From: DASUAS01 sp963720765
GTDB lineage: Bacteria; Actinomycetota; Acidimicrobiia; IMCC26256; DASPTH01
Length of the DNA stretch: 64,000 nt
Direction of reading: 5' to 3'
Assembly (NCBI GenBank): GCA_963720765.1
Contig: CAVRGS010000005.1
Coordinates: 134,039-198,038, forward strand
The notes below the pieces were generated by a model. It ran no database searches. It was not told where the DNA came from and saw nothing but the letters and a program-made list of their open reading frames with translations. A program made the translations under genes and the position numbers. Below, piece after piece: positions 37,430 to 46,296 of the stretch (positions within the stretch are counted from its first letter, which is position 1; every line of letters begins with the position of its first letter).

Positions 37430-38830
37430 ATGACCCGTCCCGGAACGCTCGGCGAGCTCAAGAGCGACGGGTGGGTGTCGCGCCCGGTCAAGGAAGAGGT
37501 GCGGTCCAACGCGCTCGCCCGCATCGGCGAGGGACGGCCGTTGGTCGAGGGTGTCATCGGCTACGAGGACACCGTCCTGCCCCAGCTCGAGAACGCGCTG
37601 ATCGCGGGACACGACGTGATCTTCCTGGGCGAGCGGGGTCAGGGGAAGACCCGCATGATCCGGTCGCTCACCGCGCTGCTCGACGAGTGGATGCCGATCG
37701 TCGCCGGGAGCGAGATCAACGACGACCCGTACCACCCGATCTCGCAGCACGCGCGTGTGCTCATCGCCGAGCGCGGAGACGACGCGCCGATCGAGTGGGT
37801 GCACCGTGACCGTCGCTTCGGCGAGAAGTTGGCCACGCCCGACACGTCGATCGCCGACCTCATCGGTGAGGTCGACCCGATCAAGGTCGCCGAGGGTCGC
37901 TACCTCTCCGACGAGCTCACCATCCACTACGGCCTGGTGCCGCGCACCAACCGCTCCATCTTCTCGATCAACGAGCTCCCCGACCTCGCCGAGCGCATCC
38001 AGGTGGGTCTGCTGAACGTGCTCGAGGAGCGCGACGTGCAGATCCGCGGCTACAAGGTGCGCCTCCCGATCGACCTCATGCTCCTCGCCTCGGCCAACCC
38101 CGAGGACTACACCAACCGCGGTCGCATCATCACCCCGCTGAAGGACCGCTTCGGCGCCCAGATCCGTACGCACTACCCGCTCGACGCCGAGCTCGAGGCC
38201 GCGGTCATCGAGCAGGAGGCGAGACCGCTCACCGCCGACGGGCTCAACGTGCAGGTGCCGTCGTTCATGGCCGAGATCGTCGCCGAGATGAGCCAGCAGG
38301 CTCGACGTTCGCCGCACATCAACCAGCGATCGGGCGTGTCGGTGCGGCTCTCGATCGCCAACTACGAGACGCTCGTCGCCAACGCGACCCGCCGCGCCCT
38401 GCGTCACGGCGAGACCGAAGTGGTGCCGCGCGTGAGCGACCTCGACGCGCTGGTGGCCAGCACCGCGGGCAAGGTGGAGTTCGAGACCGTCGATGACGGC
38501 CGCGAGGAGCAGGTGCTCGACCGCATCGTGAAGGCGGCGATCCTCGAGACGTTCCGGGCGCGCACTCGGCCCGAGAAGCTCACCGACGTCGTCACCGCGT
38601 TCGAGAGCGGCCTGGTCGTGCACACCGGCGAGGACATCGCGTCGTCGGAGTACGCCAAGCTGCTCACCGACGTCCCCGCACTCCGCGCCACGCTCGCCGA
38701 TCTCGAGGTGGGAGAGACACCTGCCGGAGTCGCGTCGGCCGCCGAGTTCGTCCTCGAGGGCCTGCACCTGTCGAAGCGTCTCAACAAGGACGCCCTCGGA
38801 GGTCGCGCCGCCTACCGCGGGCGCGGGTAG
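37430..38830 (+). CDS. MoxR/magnesium-chelatase-like AAA+ ATPase
   Basis: A 466-residue intact AAA+ protein. Walker A is GERGQGKTRM near residue 65, the Walker B/sensor region is SIFSINELPDLAERIQVGLLNVLEERDVQIRG, and sensor 1 is LMLLASANPEDYTNRGRIITPLKDRFGAQI. The pattern is that of BchI/MoxR chaperones, which work with a VWA partner to insert metal or remodel proteins. A VWA protein follows on the same strand at 39289, so the two probably act together. ATG 37430 follows a CCAGGAG sequence. Confidence 0.87.
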   Translation: MTRPGTLGELKSDGWVSRPVKEEVRSNALARIGEGRPLVEGVIGYEDTVLPQLENALIAGHDVIFLGERGQGKTRMIRSLTALLDEWMPIVAGSEINDDPYHPISQHARVLIAERGDDAPIEWVHRDRRFGEKLATPDTSIADLIGEVDPIKVAEGRYLSDELTIHYGLVPRTNRSIFSINELPDLAERIQVGLLNVLEERDVQIRGYKVRLPIDLMLLASANPEDYTNRGRIITPLKDRFGAQIRTHYPLDAELEAAVIEQEARPLTADGLNVQVPSFMAEIVAEMSQQARRSPHINQRSGVSVRLSIANYETLVANATRRALRHGETEVVPRVSDLDALVASTAGKVEFETVDDGREEQVLDRIVKAAILETFRARTRPEKLTDVVTAFESGLVVHTGEDIASSEYAKLLTDVPALRATLADLEVGETPAGVASAAEFVLEGLHLSKRLNKDALGGRAAYRGRG

Positions 38831-38842
38831 CGACGCGGCGGG

Positions 38843-39235
38843 TCAGATGCCGCCGCTGCCGTCCTTGTTCTGCTTGTAGAGCTGGCAGCCGTCGGCCGCG
38901 CGGCGGTTGACGTTGTCGACCGCGGTCTGGATCTTCGGGTTGTCGACGACGCTCTTGTCGCCGTTCGCGCGGCGCTGCATGGCTTCGAGGTAGGTCTGCG
39001 CGTCGGCAGCGATGTCCTTCGGCGCGTGCTCGGCGAGCTTCTGCACCAGCGCCGTCTGTTGCTGGATCTTGCCGATGAGCTTCGGCAGGTTGGTGTCGTA
39101 GTCGTAGGCGGCCTGACAGAACGCCTTGCTCGGCGTGGGCAGCGACTTCTCGGAGTCGCCCGAGCACGCGGTGAGGGCGGCGAGGAGCCCGATGACGACG
39201 ACCACTCGCAGGCCGACTCCTCGCAACGCGTGCAT
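38843..39235 (-). CDS. Small lipoprotein of unknown function
   Basis: A 130-residue protein with an N-terminal signal sequence VVVVIGLLAALTACSGD ending in the lipobox LTAC, so it should be lipid-anchored outside the membrane. The mature part is helical and charged (KLIGKIQQQTALVQKLAEHAPKDIAADAQTYLEAMQRR) with two Cys (FCQAAYD and DGCQLY) that may pair. I do not recognise the family. It lies on the opposite strand between the ATPase and VWA genes. Confidence 0.65.
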   Translation of the reverse strand: MHALRGVGLRVVVVIGLLAALTACSGDSEKSLPTPSKAFCQAAYDYDTNLPKLIGKIQQQTALVQKLAEHAPKDIAADAQTYLEAMQRRANGDKSVVDNPKIQTAVDNVNRRAADGCQLYKQNKDGSGGI

Positions 39236-39288
39236 GCCCGCATTGTGGTCCCTCGCCGGGCCCGATCGCGAACCGGTACGGTGGGTCG

Positions 39289-41298
39289 ATGGCCCGCAAC
39301 CGTCCCGGATTCCGGTACTCGAGGTGGGACGGGACGCAGACCGGTTTCGACCTCGACGCCGAGTCGCTGCTCGACGAGATGGCCGACGATCTGCTGTACC
39401 ACGGCGACCTCAACGCGGCCTTGCGGCGGATGATGCAGCAGGGGTTCCAGGACCGCAACGGCGAGCAGCTCATGGGCCTGCGGGAGATGCTCGAGAAGCT
39501 GCGCCAGCGTCGCCGTGAGGAGCTCGAACGCCGCGATCTCGGCGGCGTCTACGACGACATCGCCGACCAGCTCGACGAGGTCGCCGACATGGAGCGGGAG
39601 GGCATCGACCGGCGTGTCGACGAAGCCACCCGTTCGGGTGACCAGCGCCGCCAGGAGCTGGTGGAGGACGTCGCCGAGGAGCGTCGTCGCCAGCTCGACG
39701 AGATGCCGCCCGACCTCGCGGGCCGCGTGCAGGCGATGCAGAACTACGAGTTCATGGACGACGCCGCGCGCGAGCGGTTCGAGGAGCTCATGGACCAGTT
39801 GCGCGAGCAGCTGATGCAGAGCTACTTCAACCAGCTCAGCGAGGGCATGCAGAACATGACGCCCGAGCGCATGGCGCAGATGAAGGACATGCTCAACGAG
39901 CTCAACCAGATGCTCGAGCAGCGCGAGCGCGGCGAGGAGCCCGACTTCGACGGGTTCATGGAACGCCACGGCGAGTTCTTCCCCGGCAACCCGCAGACCC
40001 TCGACGAGCTGCTCGAGCAGATGGCGCAGTCGATGGCGCAGATGCAGCAGCTGATGAATTCGATGTCACCCGAGCAGCGCGCGCAGTTGCAGGCGCTGTC
40101 GGAGTCGCTGCTCGAAGACATGGACCTGCGGTGGCAGGTCGATCAGCTGTCGCGCAACCTGCAGGGCGCGTTCCCCAACCTGCCCTGGCAGCGGTCACAG
40201 AACTTCAGCGGCGACGACCCGCTGCAGTTCGGCGACATGCCGTCGTTGCTCGACACGCTCGGCGATCTCGACGCGCTCGAGAACCTCATGAAGTCGGCCA
40301 CGCAGCCGGGTGAGCTGGCCGAGGTCGACCTCGACCGCGCTCGCGAGCTGCTCGGCGACGATGCCGCGAAGTCACTCGACCGCCTGCGCGAGCTGCAGCG
40401 GATGCTGGAGGACGCGGGCCTCATCGAGCAGCGGGAGGGCCGGCTCGAGCTCACCCCGCGTGCGATCCGCGCCATCGGCAACAAGGCGCTCTCCGACCTG
40501 TACCGGAAGCTGGTGAAGGACCGCGCCGGGCGGCACGAGCTCGAGCGCACCGGCTTCGGCAACGAGCACGCGCACGAGCACAAGCCCTACGAGTTCGGCG
40601 ATCCGTTCCACCTCAACGTGCAGGAGACGGTCAAGAACGCGATCTGGCGGTCGGGCGCGGGTACGCCGGTGCACCTGAAGCCGGAGGACTTCGAGGTCGA
40701 GCGCACCGAGATGCTCACGCGCTCGGCCACCGTGCTGCTCCTCGACGTGTCGCTGTCGATGCCGATGCGCGACAACTTCCTCCCGGCGAAGAAGGTGGCG
40801 ATGGCGCTGCACGCGCTCATCACCAGCCAGTTCCCTCGCGACTACTTCGGACTCGTGTCGTTCGGGCGCGTCGCCCGCGAGGTCAAGCCCGAGCTGCTGC
40901 CGGAGATGAGCTGGGACTTCGAGTGGGGCACCAACATGCAGCACGCGTTGCTGCTCGCGCGCAAGCAGCTGTCGCGCCAGACCGGTACCAAGCAGATCAT
41001 CATGGTCACCGACGGTGAGCCCACCGCCCACATCGAGAACGGCGAGGCGTACTTCCAGTACCCGCCGTCGCCGATCACCATCGAGGAGACGCTCAAGGAG
41101 GTCATGCGCTGCACGCGTGACCGCATCCGCATCAACACCTTCATGCTCGACGAGAGCTACTACCTCAAGTCGTTCGTCGAGCAGATGATGCGCGTCAACG
41201 GCGGTCGCGCGTTCTTCACCAACGCCGACACCCTCGGCGACTACGTCCTCGTCGACTTCCTCGACCACCGCCGCCAGCAGCAACGCCGCGCCGGCTGA
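39289..41298 (+). CDS. VWA-domain protein, CoxE/BchD-like
   Basis: A 669-residue intact protein. The first 430 residues are charged, Gln/Met/Glu-rich and probably coiled (EELMDQLREQLMQSYFNQLSEGMQ). A C-terminal von Willebrand A domain has a complete metal-ion adhesion site: LLLDVSLSMPM (DxSxS), a Thr in the next loops and MVTDGEPTAHI. Together with the MoxR-like ATPase it forms a chelatase-like pair. The client is unknown. It converges on the HTH citrate synthase with one base between stop codons. Confidence 0.85.
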   Translation: MARNRPGFRYSRWDGTQTGFDLDAESLLDEMADDLLYHGDLNAALRRMMQQGFQDRNGEQLMGLREMLEKLRQRRREELERRDLGGVYDDIADQLDEVADMEREGIDRRVDEATRSGDQRRQELVEDVAEERRRQLDEMPPDLAGRVQAMQNYEFMDDAARERFEELMDQLREQLMQSYFNQLSEGMQNMTPERMAQMKDMLNELNQMLEQRERGEEPDFDGFMERHGEFFPGNPQTLDELLEQMAQSMAQMQQLMNSMSPEQRAQLQALSESLLEDMDLRWQVDQLSRNLQGAFPNLPWQRSQNFSGDDPLQFGDMPSLLDTLGDLDALENLMKSATQPGELAEVDLDRARELLGDDAAKSLDRLRELQRMLEDAGLIEQREGRLELTPRAIRAIGNKALSDLYRKLVKDRAGRHELERTGFGNEHAHEHKPYEFGDPFHLNVQETVKNAIWRSGAGTPVHLKPEDFEVERTEMLTRSATVLLLDVSLSMPMRDNFLPAKKVAMALHALITSQFPRDYFGLVSFGRVAREVKPELLPEMSWDFEWGTNMQHALLLARKQLSRQTGTKQIIMVTDGEPTAHIENGEAYFQYPPSPITIEETLKEVMRCTRDRIRINTFMLDESYYLKSFVEQMMRVNGGRAFFTNADTLGDYVLVDFLDHRRQQQRRAG

Positions 41299-41299
41299 C

Positions 41300-42523
41300 T
41301 CACCCTCCGTCCTGCCCGACGTCGGGGCCGGTGTAGGTGGCGCGGATGCGGTAGCGGAGGCGGTGGGGATACTCCTCCAACCCGTGCGCGATCCAGCCCG
41401 CGCTGCGGGCGACGGCGAAGATCGTCTCGCCCGCGCCGTGCACCATGCGCGTCGCCTCGCCCAGCACGCCGAGCGCGAAGTCGACGTTGGGGTACGGACC
41501 GCCGTCACGTGCCATCACGTCGAGCACCCCCTGCGCGGCGCGCCACAGCTCGCGCGGCGGCTTGCACCGCTCCACCGCGTCGAGCAGCACCGGGGCTCGT
41601 GGGTCGGGACCTGTGTAGACCGAATGCCCGAACCCGGGCACGTGCTCGCTCTCGCGCAGCGCCTGGCCGATCGCGGCTTCCGGAGTGGTCGCGACCGCGT
41701 CGCGCAGCAGCGTGCGCACGAATTCCGACGCGCCACCGTGCAACGGACCGCCGACCACGGCGAGTCCGGTGAGCAGGAGCAGGTACGGATCGGCCCACGT
41801 CGACGCGGCGATGCGCACGCCGAAGGTCGAGGTCGCCAGCTCGTGGTCGGCGAGCAATGAGAGGGCACGGTCGAGGGCGCGCACGCGCGCGGTCGTCGGC
41901 TCGAGCGGTGACACGCGTGTCCACAGCCGCCGCGCGATCGATCCGGTGGCCGTCGGCTCGTCCCGTGCATCGACGGGGGGCAACGCCTTCACCATCGTGG
42001 CGATGATGGTCCCTGCCCGCGCGGCCACCGACGCGGGCCGACGGTCGTTGCGGAGCGGATCGGTCGAACGCAGCGCGGCGACCGTCACGCGCAGGCGGTC
42101 GGGCAGCGGCGTGTCGGGCGGCAGCGCGGCCTGCACCTGGCGCGCGACCGCGAGCTCGGCACGGTCCGAGCTCCAGTGCTCGTTCGGCCCGATGGTCACA
42201 CCCCAGAGCCAGGCCGCGACCTCTTCGTAGCGGGCGCTGGTCGCGGCCTGCGCGACGTCCCACCCGCGGTACGTGAGGTGGCCGCCGGGGTCGAGTGACG
42301 TCACCGCCTGGTCGATGGCGATCTCGGGCGCGCCGTCGCGCGTCCGGGGCCGGCCGTGGTCGGCGAGGCGCTCGACGTCGGCACGCGAGTAGCGGCTCGT
42401 GCGGCTCCCCGGCGGGCGCTCCCGGCGCACCAGGCCTCGGCTCACGTAGGCGTAGAGCGTCTGCGGCTTGACCCCGAGGCGGGCCGTCGCCTGCGCCGCG
42501 GTGCACCAGCGCTCGTCGCTCAC
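41300..42523 (-). CDS. Citrate synthase-family protein with N-terminal MerR-like HTH
   Basis: A 407-residue intact frame starting at GTG 42523. Residues 1-55 are a MerR/excisionase-type winged helix (WCTAAQATARLGVKPQTLYAYVSRGLVRRERPPGSRTSRYSRADVERLA). The rest is a citrate synthase: GGPLHGGASEFV and VPGFGHSVYTGPDPRAP give the two catalytic His, and YPNVDFALG the catalytic Asp. The active site looks complete. Such HTH-citrate synthase fusions exist in other bacteria but are little studied. It may regulate the divergent citrate synthase gene. Confidence 0.85.
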   Translation of the reverse strand: MSDERWCTAAQATARLGVKPQTLYAYVSRGLVRRERPPGSRTSRYSRADVERLADHGRPRTRDGAPEIAIDQAVTSLDPGGHLTYRGWDVAQAATSARYEEVAAWLWGVTIGPNEHWSSDRAELAVARQVQAALPPDTPLPDRLRVTVAALRSTDPLRNDRRPASVAARAGTIIATMVKALPPVDARDEPTATGSIARRLWTRVSPLEPTTARVRALDRALSLLADHELATSTFGVRIAASTWADPYLLLLTGLAVVGGPLHGGASEFVRTLLRDAVATTPEAAIGQALRESEHVPGFGHSVYTGPDPRAPVLLDAVERCKPPRELWRAAQGVLDVMARDGGPYPNVDFALGVLGEATRMVHGAGETIFAVARSAGWIAHGLEEYPHRLRYRIRATYTGPDVGQDGG

Positions 42524-42527
42524 CTCG

Positions 42528-42559
42528 CCATCATATTGATGAGTAATCAACGTTGACAA
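42528..42559 (-). promoter_or_regulatory. Promoter with palindrome in the spacer, leaderless start
   Basis: On the minus strand TTGTCA (42559-42554) and TATGAT (42535-42530) are 18 bases apart. Only six bases separate TATGAT from the GTG start, so the transcript is probably leaderless. The perfect inverted repeat TTGAT-GAGTA-ATCAA (42536-42550) fills the spacer, an ideal site for a repressor or a MerR-type regulator. Confidence 0.6.
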
Positions 42560-42613
42560 GCAGTCGGTCAGGGCGGACGCTCGGGACGACTGACCACGAA
42601 GGAGATGGCACCG

Positions 42614-43783
42614 ATGACCATGACCCACCCGGCGGCCGATGCCGCCGCCCCCCGCGGCCTGAAGGGCGTGATCGTCGCCGACACCGAGCTCGGCGACGTG
42701 CGCGGCCGCGAAGGCTTCTACCACTACCGCCAGTACTCGGCCCCCGAGCTGGCGGCGGTGCGCACGTTCGAAGACGTGTGGTACCTGCTGTTCGAGGGCG
42801 AGCTGCCCACGGTGGTTGCCCGCGACGCCTACGCCCGTCGCATCGCCGCGGCGCGCCACCTGCCCCCCGAGGTGGCCGAACTCCTGCCCGCGTTGGCGGC
42901 CGGGAACCCACACCCGCTGGCGGCGTTGCGCACCGCGCTCTCGCAGCTGGCCGCGGTCGAGGGCATGCCGCCCACCTACGACGCCGACCCGGAGACGATC
43001 CGGGAGAACGCGATCCGGCTCGCCGCAGCCACCCCGGTCCTGATCGCGGGCTTGCACCGTGCGTCGCGTGACCTCGCACCGATCGCGCCCCGTGACGACC
43101 TCGGGCACGCGGCGAACTATCTCTGGATGATCGACGGGGAGGAGCCCGACCCGCGTCGCGCCCGTGCGGTCGAGCAGTACCTGATCCTCGGGATCGATCA
43201 CGGGTTCAACGCGTCGACGTTCACCGCGCGCGTCGTCACCTCGACCGGGGCCGACGTCGGTGCTGCGGTCGTGGCCGCGCTCGGAGCACTCTCGGGCCCG
43301 TTGCACGGAGGTGCACCGAGCCGGGCACTCGACACCCTCGACGCCATCGGCTCACCCGACCGCACCGAGGCGTGGGTGCGCGATGCGGTCGCCGGCGGTG
43401 ACCGCATCATGGGCTTCGGCCACGCGGTCTACAAGACCGACGATCCACGCTCGGTGATGTTGCGCGACATCGCTCGTTCGCTGGGCCAGTCGTTCGGTGG
43501 CGACCGGGTCGAGTTCGCGGTGCAGGTGGAGGAGACCGTGCAGCGGGTGCTGGCGGAGCTGAAGCCCGGCCGCGACCTCTACACCAACGTCGAGTTCTAC
43601 GCCGGTGTGGTGATGGAGCAGTGCGGCATCCCGCGCGAGCTGTTCACCTCGACCTTCGCCGCCAGTCGCGTCGTCGGGTGGTGTGCGAACGTGCTCGAGC
43701 AGTCGACCGAGACCGCGATCATCCGTCCGAGCGCCCGGTACGTCGGCCCCGAGCCGCCCCAGCCGGTGCCCGTCGCCTCCTAG
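42614..43783 (+). CDS. Citrate synthase (or 2-methylcitrate synthase)-like enzyme
   Basis: A 389-residue citrate synthase. ATG 42614 is chosen because AAGGAG at 42599-42604 would touch the alternative ATG 42605. SGPLHGGAPSRALDTL and IMGFGHAVYKTDDPRS hold both catalytic His. At the position of the catalytic Asp it reads TNVEFYAGVVM, with Glu instead of Asp. It condenses acetyl-CoA or propionyl-CoA with oxaloacetate. The Glu variant may mark a methylcitrate or alternative type. It diverges from the HTH citrate synthase. Confidence 0.87.
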   Translation: MTMTHPAADAAAPRGLKGVIVADTELGDVRGREGFYHYRQYSAPELAAVRTFEDVWYLLFEGELPTVVARDAYARRIAAARHLPPEVAELLPALAAGNPHPLAALRTALSQLAAVEGMPPTYDADPETIRENAIRLAAATPVLIAGLHRASRDLAPIAPRDDLGHAANYLWMIDGEEPDPRRARAVEQYLILGIDHGFNASTFTARVVTSTGADVGAAVVAALGALSGPLHGGAPSRALDTLDAIGSPDRTEAWVRDAVAGGDRIMGFGHAVYKTDDPRSVMLRDIARSLGQSFGGDRVEFAVQVEETVQRVLAELKPGRDLYTNVEFYAGVVMEQCGIPRELFTSTFAASRVVGWCANVLEQSTETAIIRPSARYVGPEPPQPVPVAS

Positions 43784-44379
43784 GACTCGGGGAGGTAGCG
43801 GCAGCAGAGCACGCCGGTGTTCGCCTGGGTCACCGACTCCAGGCGGAACCGGCGGGCGATGCCGTCGGCGGAGTAGATGCTCTTGCCGCCGCCGAGCACG
43901 ATCGGCTCGATCATCAGGTCGAGCTCGTCGACGAGGTCGTTGGCGACCAGCGCCTTGGCCACCGTCGCGCTGCCCATGACGTTGATGTCGCCACCGGGCT
44001 GCGCGCGCAGCTCGCTGACCTGCTGCACGAGCTCGTCGCGACGGATGATCGTCGTCGGCGACCACTTCGCCACGTCGTGGTCGCCCAGCGAGTCGGACAC
44101 GACGTACTTCTGCACGCCGTTCATCCAGTCGGTGAACGGGTCGTCGTCACCGGTGCGCGACGGCCAGGCGTCGGCCATCACCTTCCAGGTGCGTGCACCC
44201 TGGAGGATGGCGTCGGTGTGCTCCATCGCACCACCGATGAAGCCGCCCATGATCTCGGGGTCGAAGAACGGCATCGACCATCCACCGTGCTGGAACCCGC
44301 CGTCGGTGTCCTCTTCCGCGCCGCCGGGAGCCTGCACGATGCCGTCGAGGCTGATGAATTCACTGATCACGATTCGCAT
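43780..44379 (-). CDS. Dihydrofolate reductase-like (RibD C-terminal) family protein
   Basis: A 199-residue protein beginning MRIVISEFISLDGIVQAPGG, the standard opening of the RibD-C/DHFR-like family. LQGARTWKVMADAWPSR and KYVVSDSLGDHDV follow, then the nucleotide-loop INVMGSATVAKALVANDLVDELDLMIEPIVLGGGK. It probably reduces a small molecule with NADPH. The ATG is complementary to 44377-44379. Its TAG stop shares a CTAG with the convergent citrate synthase stop. Confidence 0.85.
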   Translation of the reverse strand: MRIVISEFISLDGIVQAPGGAEEDTDGGFQHGGWSMPFFDPEIMGGFIGGAMEHTDAILQGARTWKVMADAWPSRTGDDDPFTDWMNGVQKYVVSDSLGDHDVAKWSPTTIIRRDELVQQVSELRAQPGGDINVMGSATVAKALVANDLVDELDLMIEPIVLGGGKSIYSADGIARRFRLESVTQANTGVLCCRYLPES

Positions 44380-44415
44380 GCAGGTAGGACGATGCCACGG
44401 ATCGGAACTCATCGC

Positions 44416-45515
44416 TCACACGGCCAGCGTGAGCCCGTTGGGTCCGCGTTCGAGCTTCCAGCCGCCTTCGTGGACGGCGACGTGGTGGCGCCGGCACAGG
44501 AGTGTGCAGTTGTCGAGACTGGTGGCGCCACCGCGGGTCCACCAGACGAGGTGGTGTGCGTCGCACCAGGCGGCAGGGGCACGGCAGCCGGGGAACTGGC
44601 AGTGCTCGTCGCGGAGCACGATGGCGCGGCGCAGTCGGTCGGGGACGGTGCGGGTGCGGCGGCCGAGGTCGAGGAGGTGGCTGCGGCCCTTCATCACGAC
44701 GCGTCCGAGGGCGCAGTCGCACAGCAGTCGCTCCACGGTCGACGTCGGGACCGGCCCGAACCCTTCGATCTCGCATCGGAGACCGTCGTGGTCGAACACC
44801 GCCTCGACGCCCGCGACGGGCCGGGAGGTCGGGAGCTCGCCGCCCCGACACCGCTCACACAGGAGCACGAGAGCGTCGGCGCGGCGTTGCGCGACGGAGC
44901 GGGTGTCGGCGGCACCGTCGGGAGGTTGCAAGGCGTCGAGGGTCTTGGTGACGTTCACCGAGGCTTCGGGGTCGAGGAACCCGCTGAGCACGCTCCCACC
45001 GGTGGTGGGGGCGAGGGTGAAGCCGCGGCGGTTGAACGCGTACCGGGCGTCTTCGCGGGCGAGCTCGTCGTCGGCGAGCGACATCCACCGTGCGGATCAC
45101 CGTGGGGAAGTCCTGGACCTCGACGGTGGTGGCGGTGTCGAGGAGCACGTGCTCGTCGCGCTCGTACAGCCCCTCGCGGTGGCGCACGGCGGTCGCGAGC
45201 TGTTCGACGTGGGGGACGGTGACGTCGCCGGCGTCGAGCGCCTTCGCGGTTTGGGCGTGACGGCGCACGAACCGAGCCGTGCGCACCAGCCGGGCCGCGG
45301 CACCCCGCACCAGACCGGTCTTCGACGCCAGCCACGACACCGCACCGAGGCAGTCGAGCTCCCAGGCGTCGACCGCATCACAGTCGCCGATCAGGCGCAG
45401 GACCTCGGCGTCGAGTCGTTCCTGCAGCGGCGCGGAGCTCGACCAGGCGGGCCAGGCGCGCGGCGGCCGACCACGACGATCGGTCCTCGGCAGCGAGCTC
45501 GGCGACATCGAACAC
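44416..45515 (-). CDS. DUF222 / HNH endonuclease-like protein (two frameshifts)
   Basis: About 365 residues. The N-terminal DUF222 (13E12-type) helical domain contains AVDAWELDCLGAVSWLASKTGLVRGAAARLVRTARFVRRH. The C-terminal HNH has CQFPGCRAPAAWCDAHHLVWWTRGGATSLDNCTLLCRRHHVAVHEGGW, with both zinc Cys pairs and catalytic His. Extra bases lie near 45435 and 45085. These genes are numerous in actinobacteria and often carried by mobile or repetitive families. No transposase is nearby. GTG 45515 is the likely start. Confidence 0.8.
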
Positions 45516-45548
45516 AGGTTCGATGGAAGCACCCTGCAATCCGAACTG

Positions 45549-45577
45549 CAAGCCCCAATTCGGCGAATTGGGGCTTG
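45549..45577. terminator. Long perfect inverted repeat before the HNH gene
   Basis: CAAGCCCCAATTC-GGC-GAATTGGGGCTTG forms a perfect 13-bp stem with a 3-base loop. It lies just after the macro-domain stop and before the HNH start, both minus strand. Termination of the macro transcript is the simple reading, but the absence of a T-run leaves an operator or attenuator role open. Confidence 0.6.
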
Positions 45578-45581
45578 ACTT

Positions 45582-46082
45582 CTACCCGGCGATCTCGCGC
45601 TCGTAGCGCTCGTGCACTGCGGGGTCGAAGCACACGAAGCGGACCGAGTGGACGCTCGTGATCGTCGAGCGCACGGTCTCGACCGCGATCCTGGTGGCCT
45701 CGGGCACCGGGTAGCCGTAGGCCCCGGTGCTGATGGCGGGGAAGGCGACGGACTCGGCGCCGATCTCGTCGGCCACCTCGAGGCAGCGCCGGTAGCAGCT
45801 CTGCAGCAGCCGAGCCTCGCCCGCGCTCCCGCCCTGCCAGATCGGGCCGACGGTGTGGATCACGAAGCGGGCCGGCAGGTCGAAGGCGGGCGTGGCCTTG
45901 GCGTCGCCGAAGGCGCAGCCGCCGAGCTCGCGGCACGCCTCCTTGAGCCGCGGGCCGGCGGCCCGGTGGATCGCGCCGTCGACGCCCCCGCCGCCGAGCA
46001 GCGAGGAGTTCGCGGCATTCACGACGGCATGGACGTGTTCGGTCACGATGTCACCCAACGCGACCTCGAGATGAGGGCCCAC
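45582..46082 (-). CDS. Macro-domain protein (O-acetyl-ADP-ribose deacetylase-like)
   Basis: A 166-residue macro domain. LEVALGDIVTEHVHAVVNAANSSLLGGGGVDGAIHRAAGPRLKEACREL is the MacroD-type ADP-ribose binding region with the catalytic Asn and Asp, and SVAFPAISTGAYGYPVPEATRIAVETV is the diphosphate loop. It should hydrolyse O-acetyl-ADP-ribose or remove ADP-ribose from acidic residues. GTG 46082 is the last plausible start before the conserved core. It diverges from whiB by about 215 bases. Confidence 0.87.
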   Translation of the reverse strand: MGPHLEVALGDIVTEHVHAVVNAANSSLLGGGGVDGAIHRAAGPRLKEACRELGGCAFGDAKATPAFDLPARFVIHTVGPIWQGGSAGEARLLQSCYRRCLEVADEIGAESVAFPAISTGAYGYPVPEATRIAVETVRSTITSVHSVRFVCFDPAVHERYEREIAG

Positions 46083-46198
46083 GAGGCGGAGCGTAGGTCC
46101 CCGGACGCTGGCGCTACAGGGTCCGAGCGCGCGGACTCCATGCTGGGCGCGTGCTTCCGTGACCCCCGCAGCCGTTCCCGACGCGAGGAAGAAACCCC

Positions 46199-46227
46199 TT
46201 GCGCTCGGGTTCACGACAAAGCATAGT
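46199..46227 (+). promoter_or_regulatory. Candidate promoter of the first whiB gene
   Basis: TTGCGC (46199-46204) and CATAGT (46222-46227), spaced 17 bases apart, sit in an AT-richer stretch 70 bases before the WhiB start. This is an ordinary sigma-70-like candidate with a 4/6 match in the -10. Confidence 0.4.
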
Positions 46228-46296
46228 AACACCACTGTAATTCCAGCGGCGTCATTTCGACGTCCCCCGCGTTTTGCTTGGCAAGGGAGCACGCCG

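Noticed and set aside
44416..45515. HNH protein as part of a restriction or defence island
   Set aside because: There is no methyltransferase, helicase or known defence partner beside it. DUF222/HNH proteins are widespread single genes in actinobacteria.
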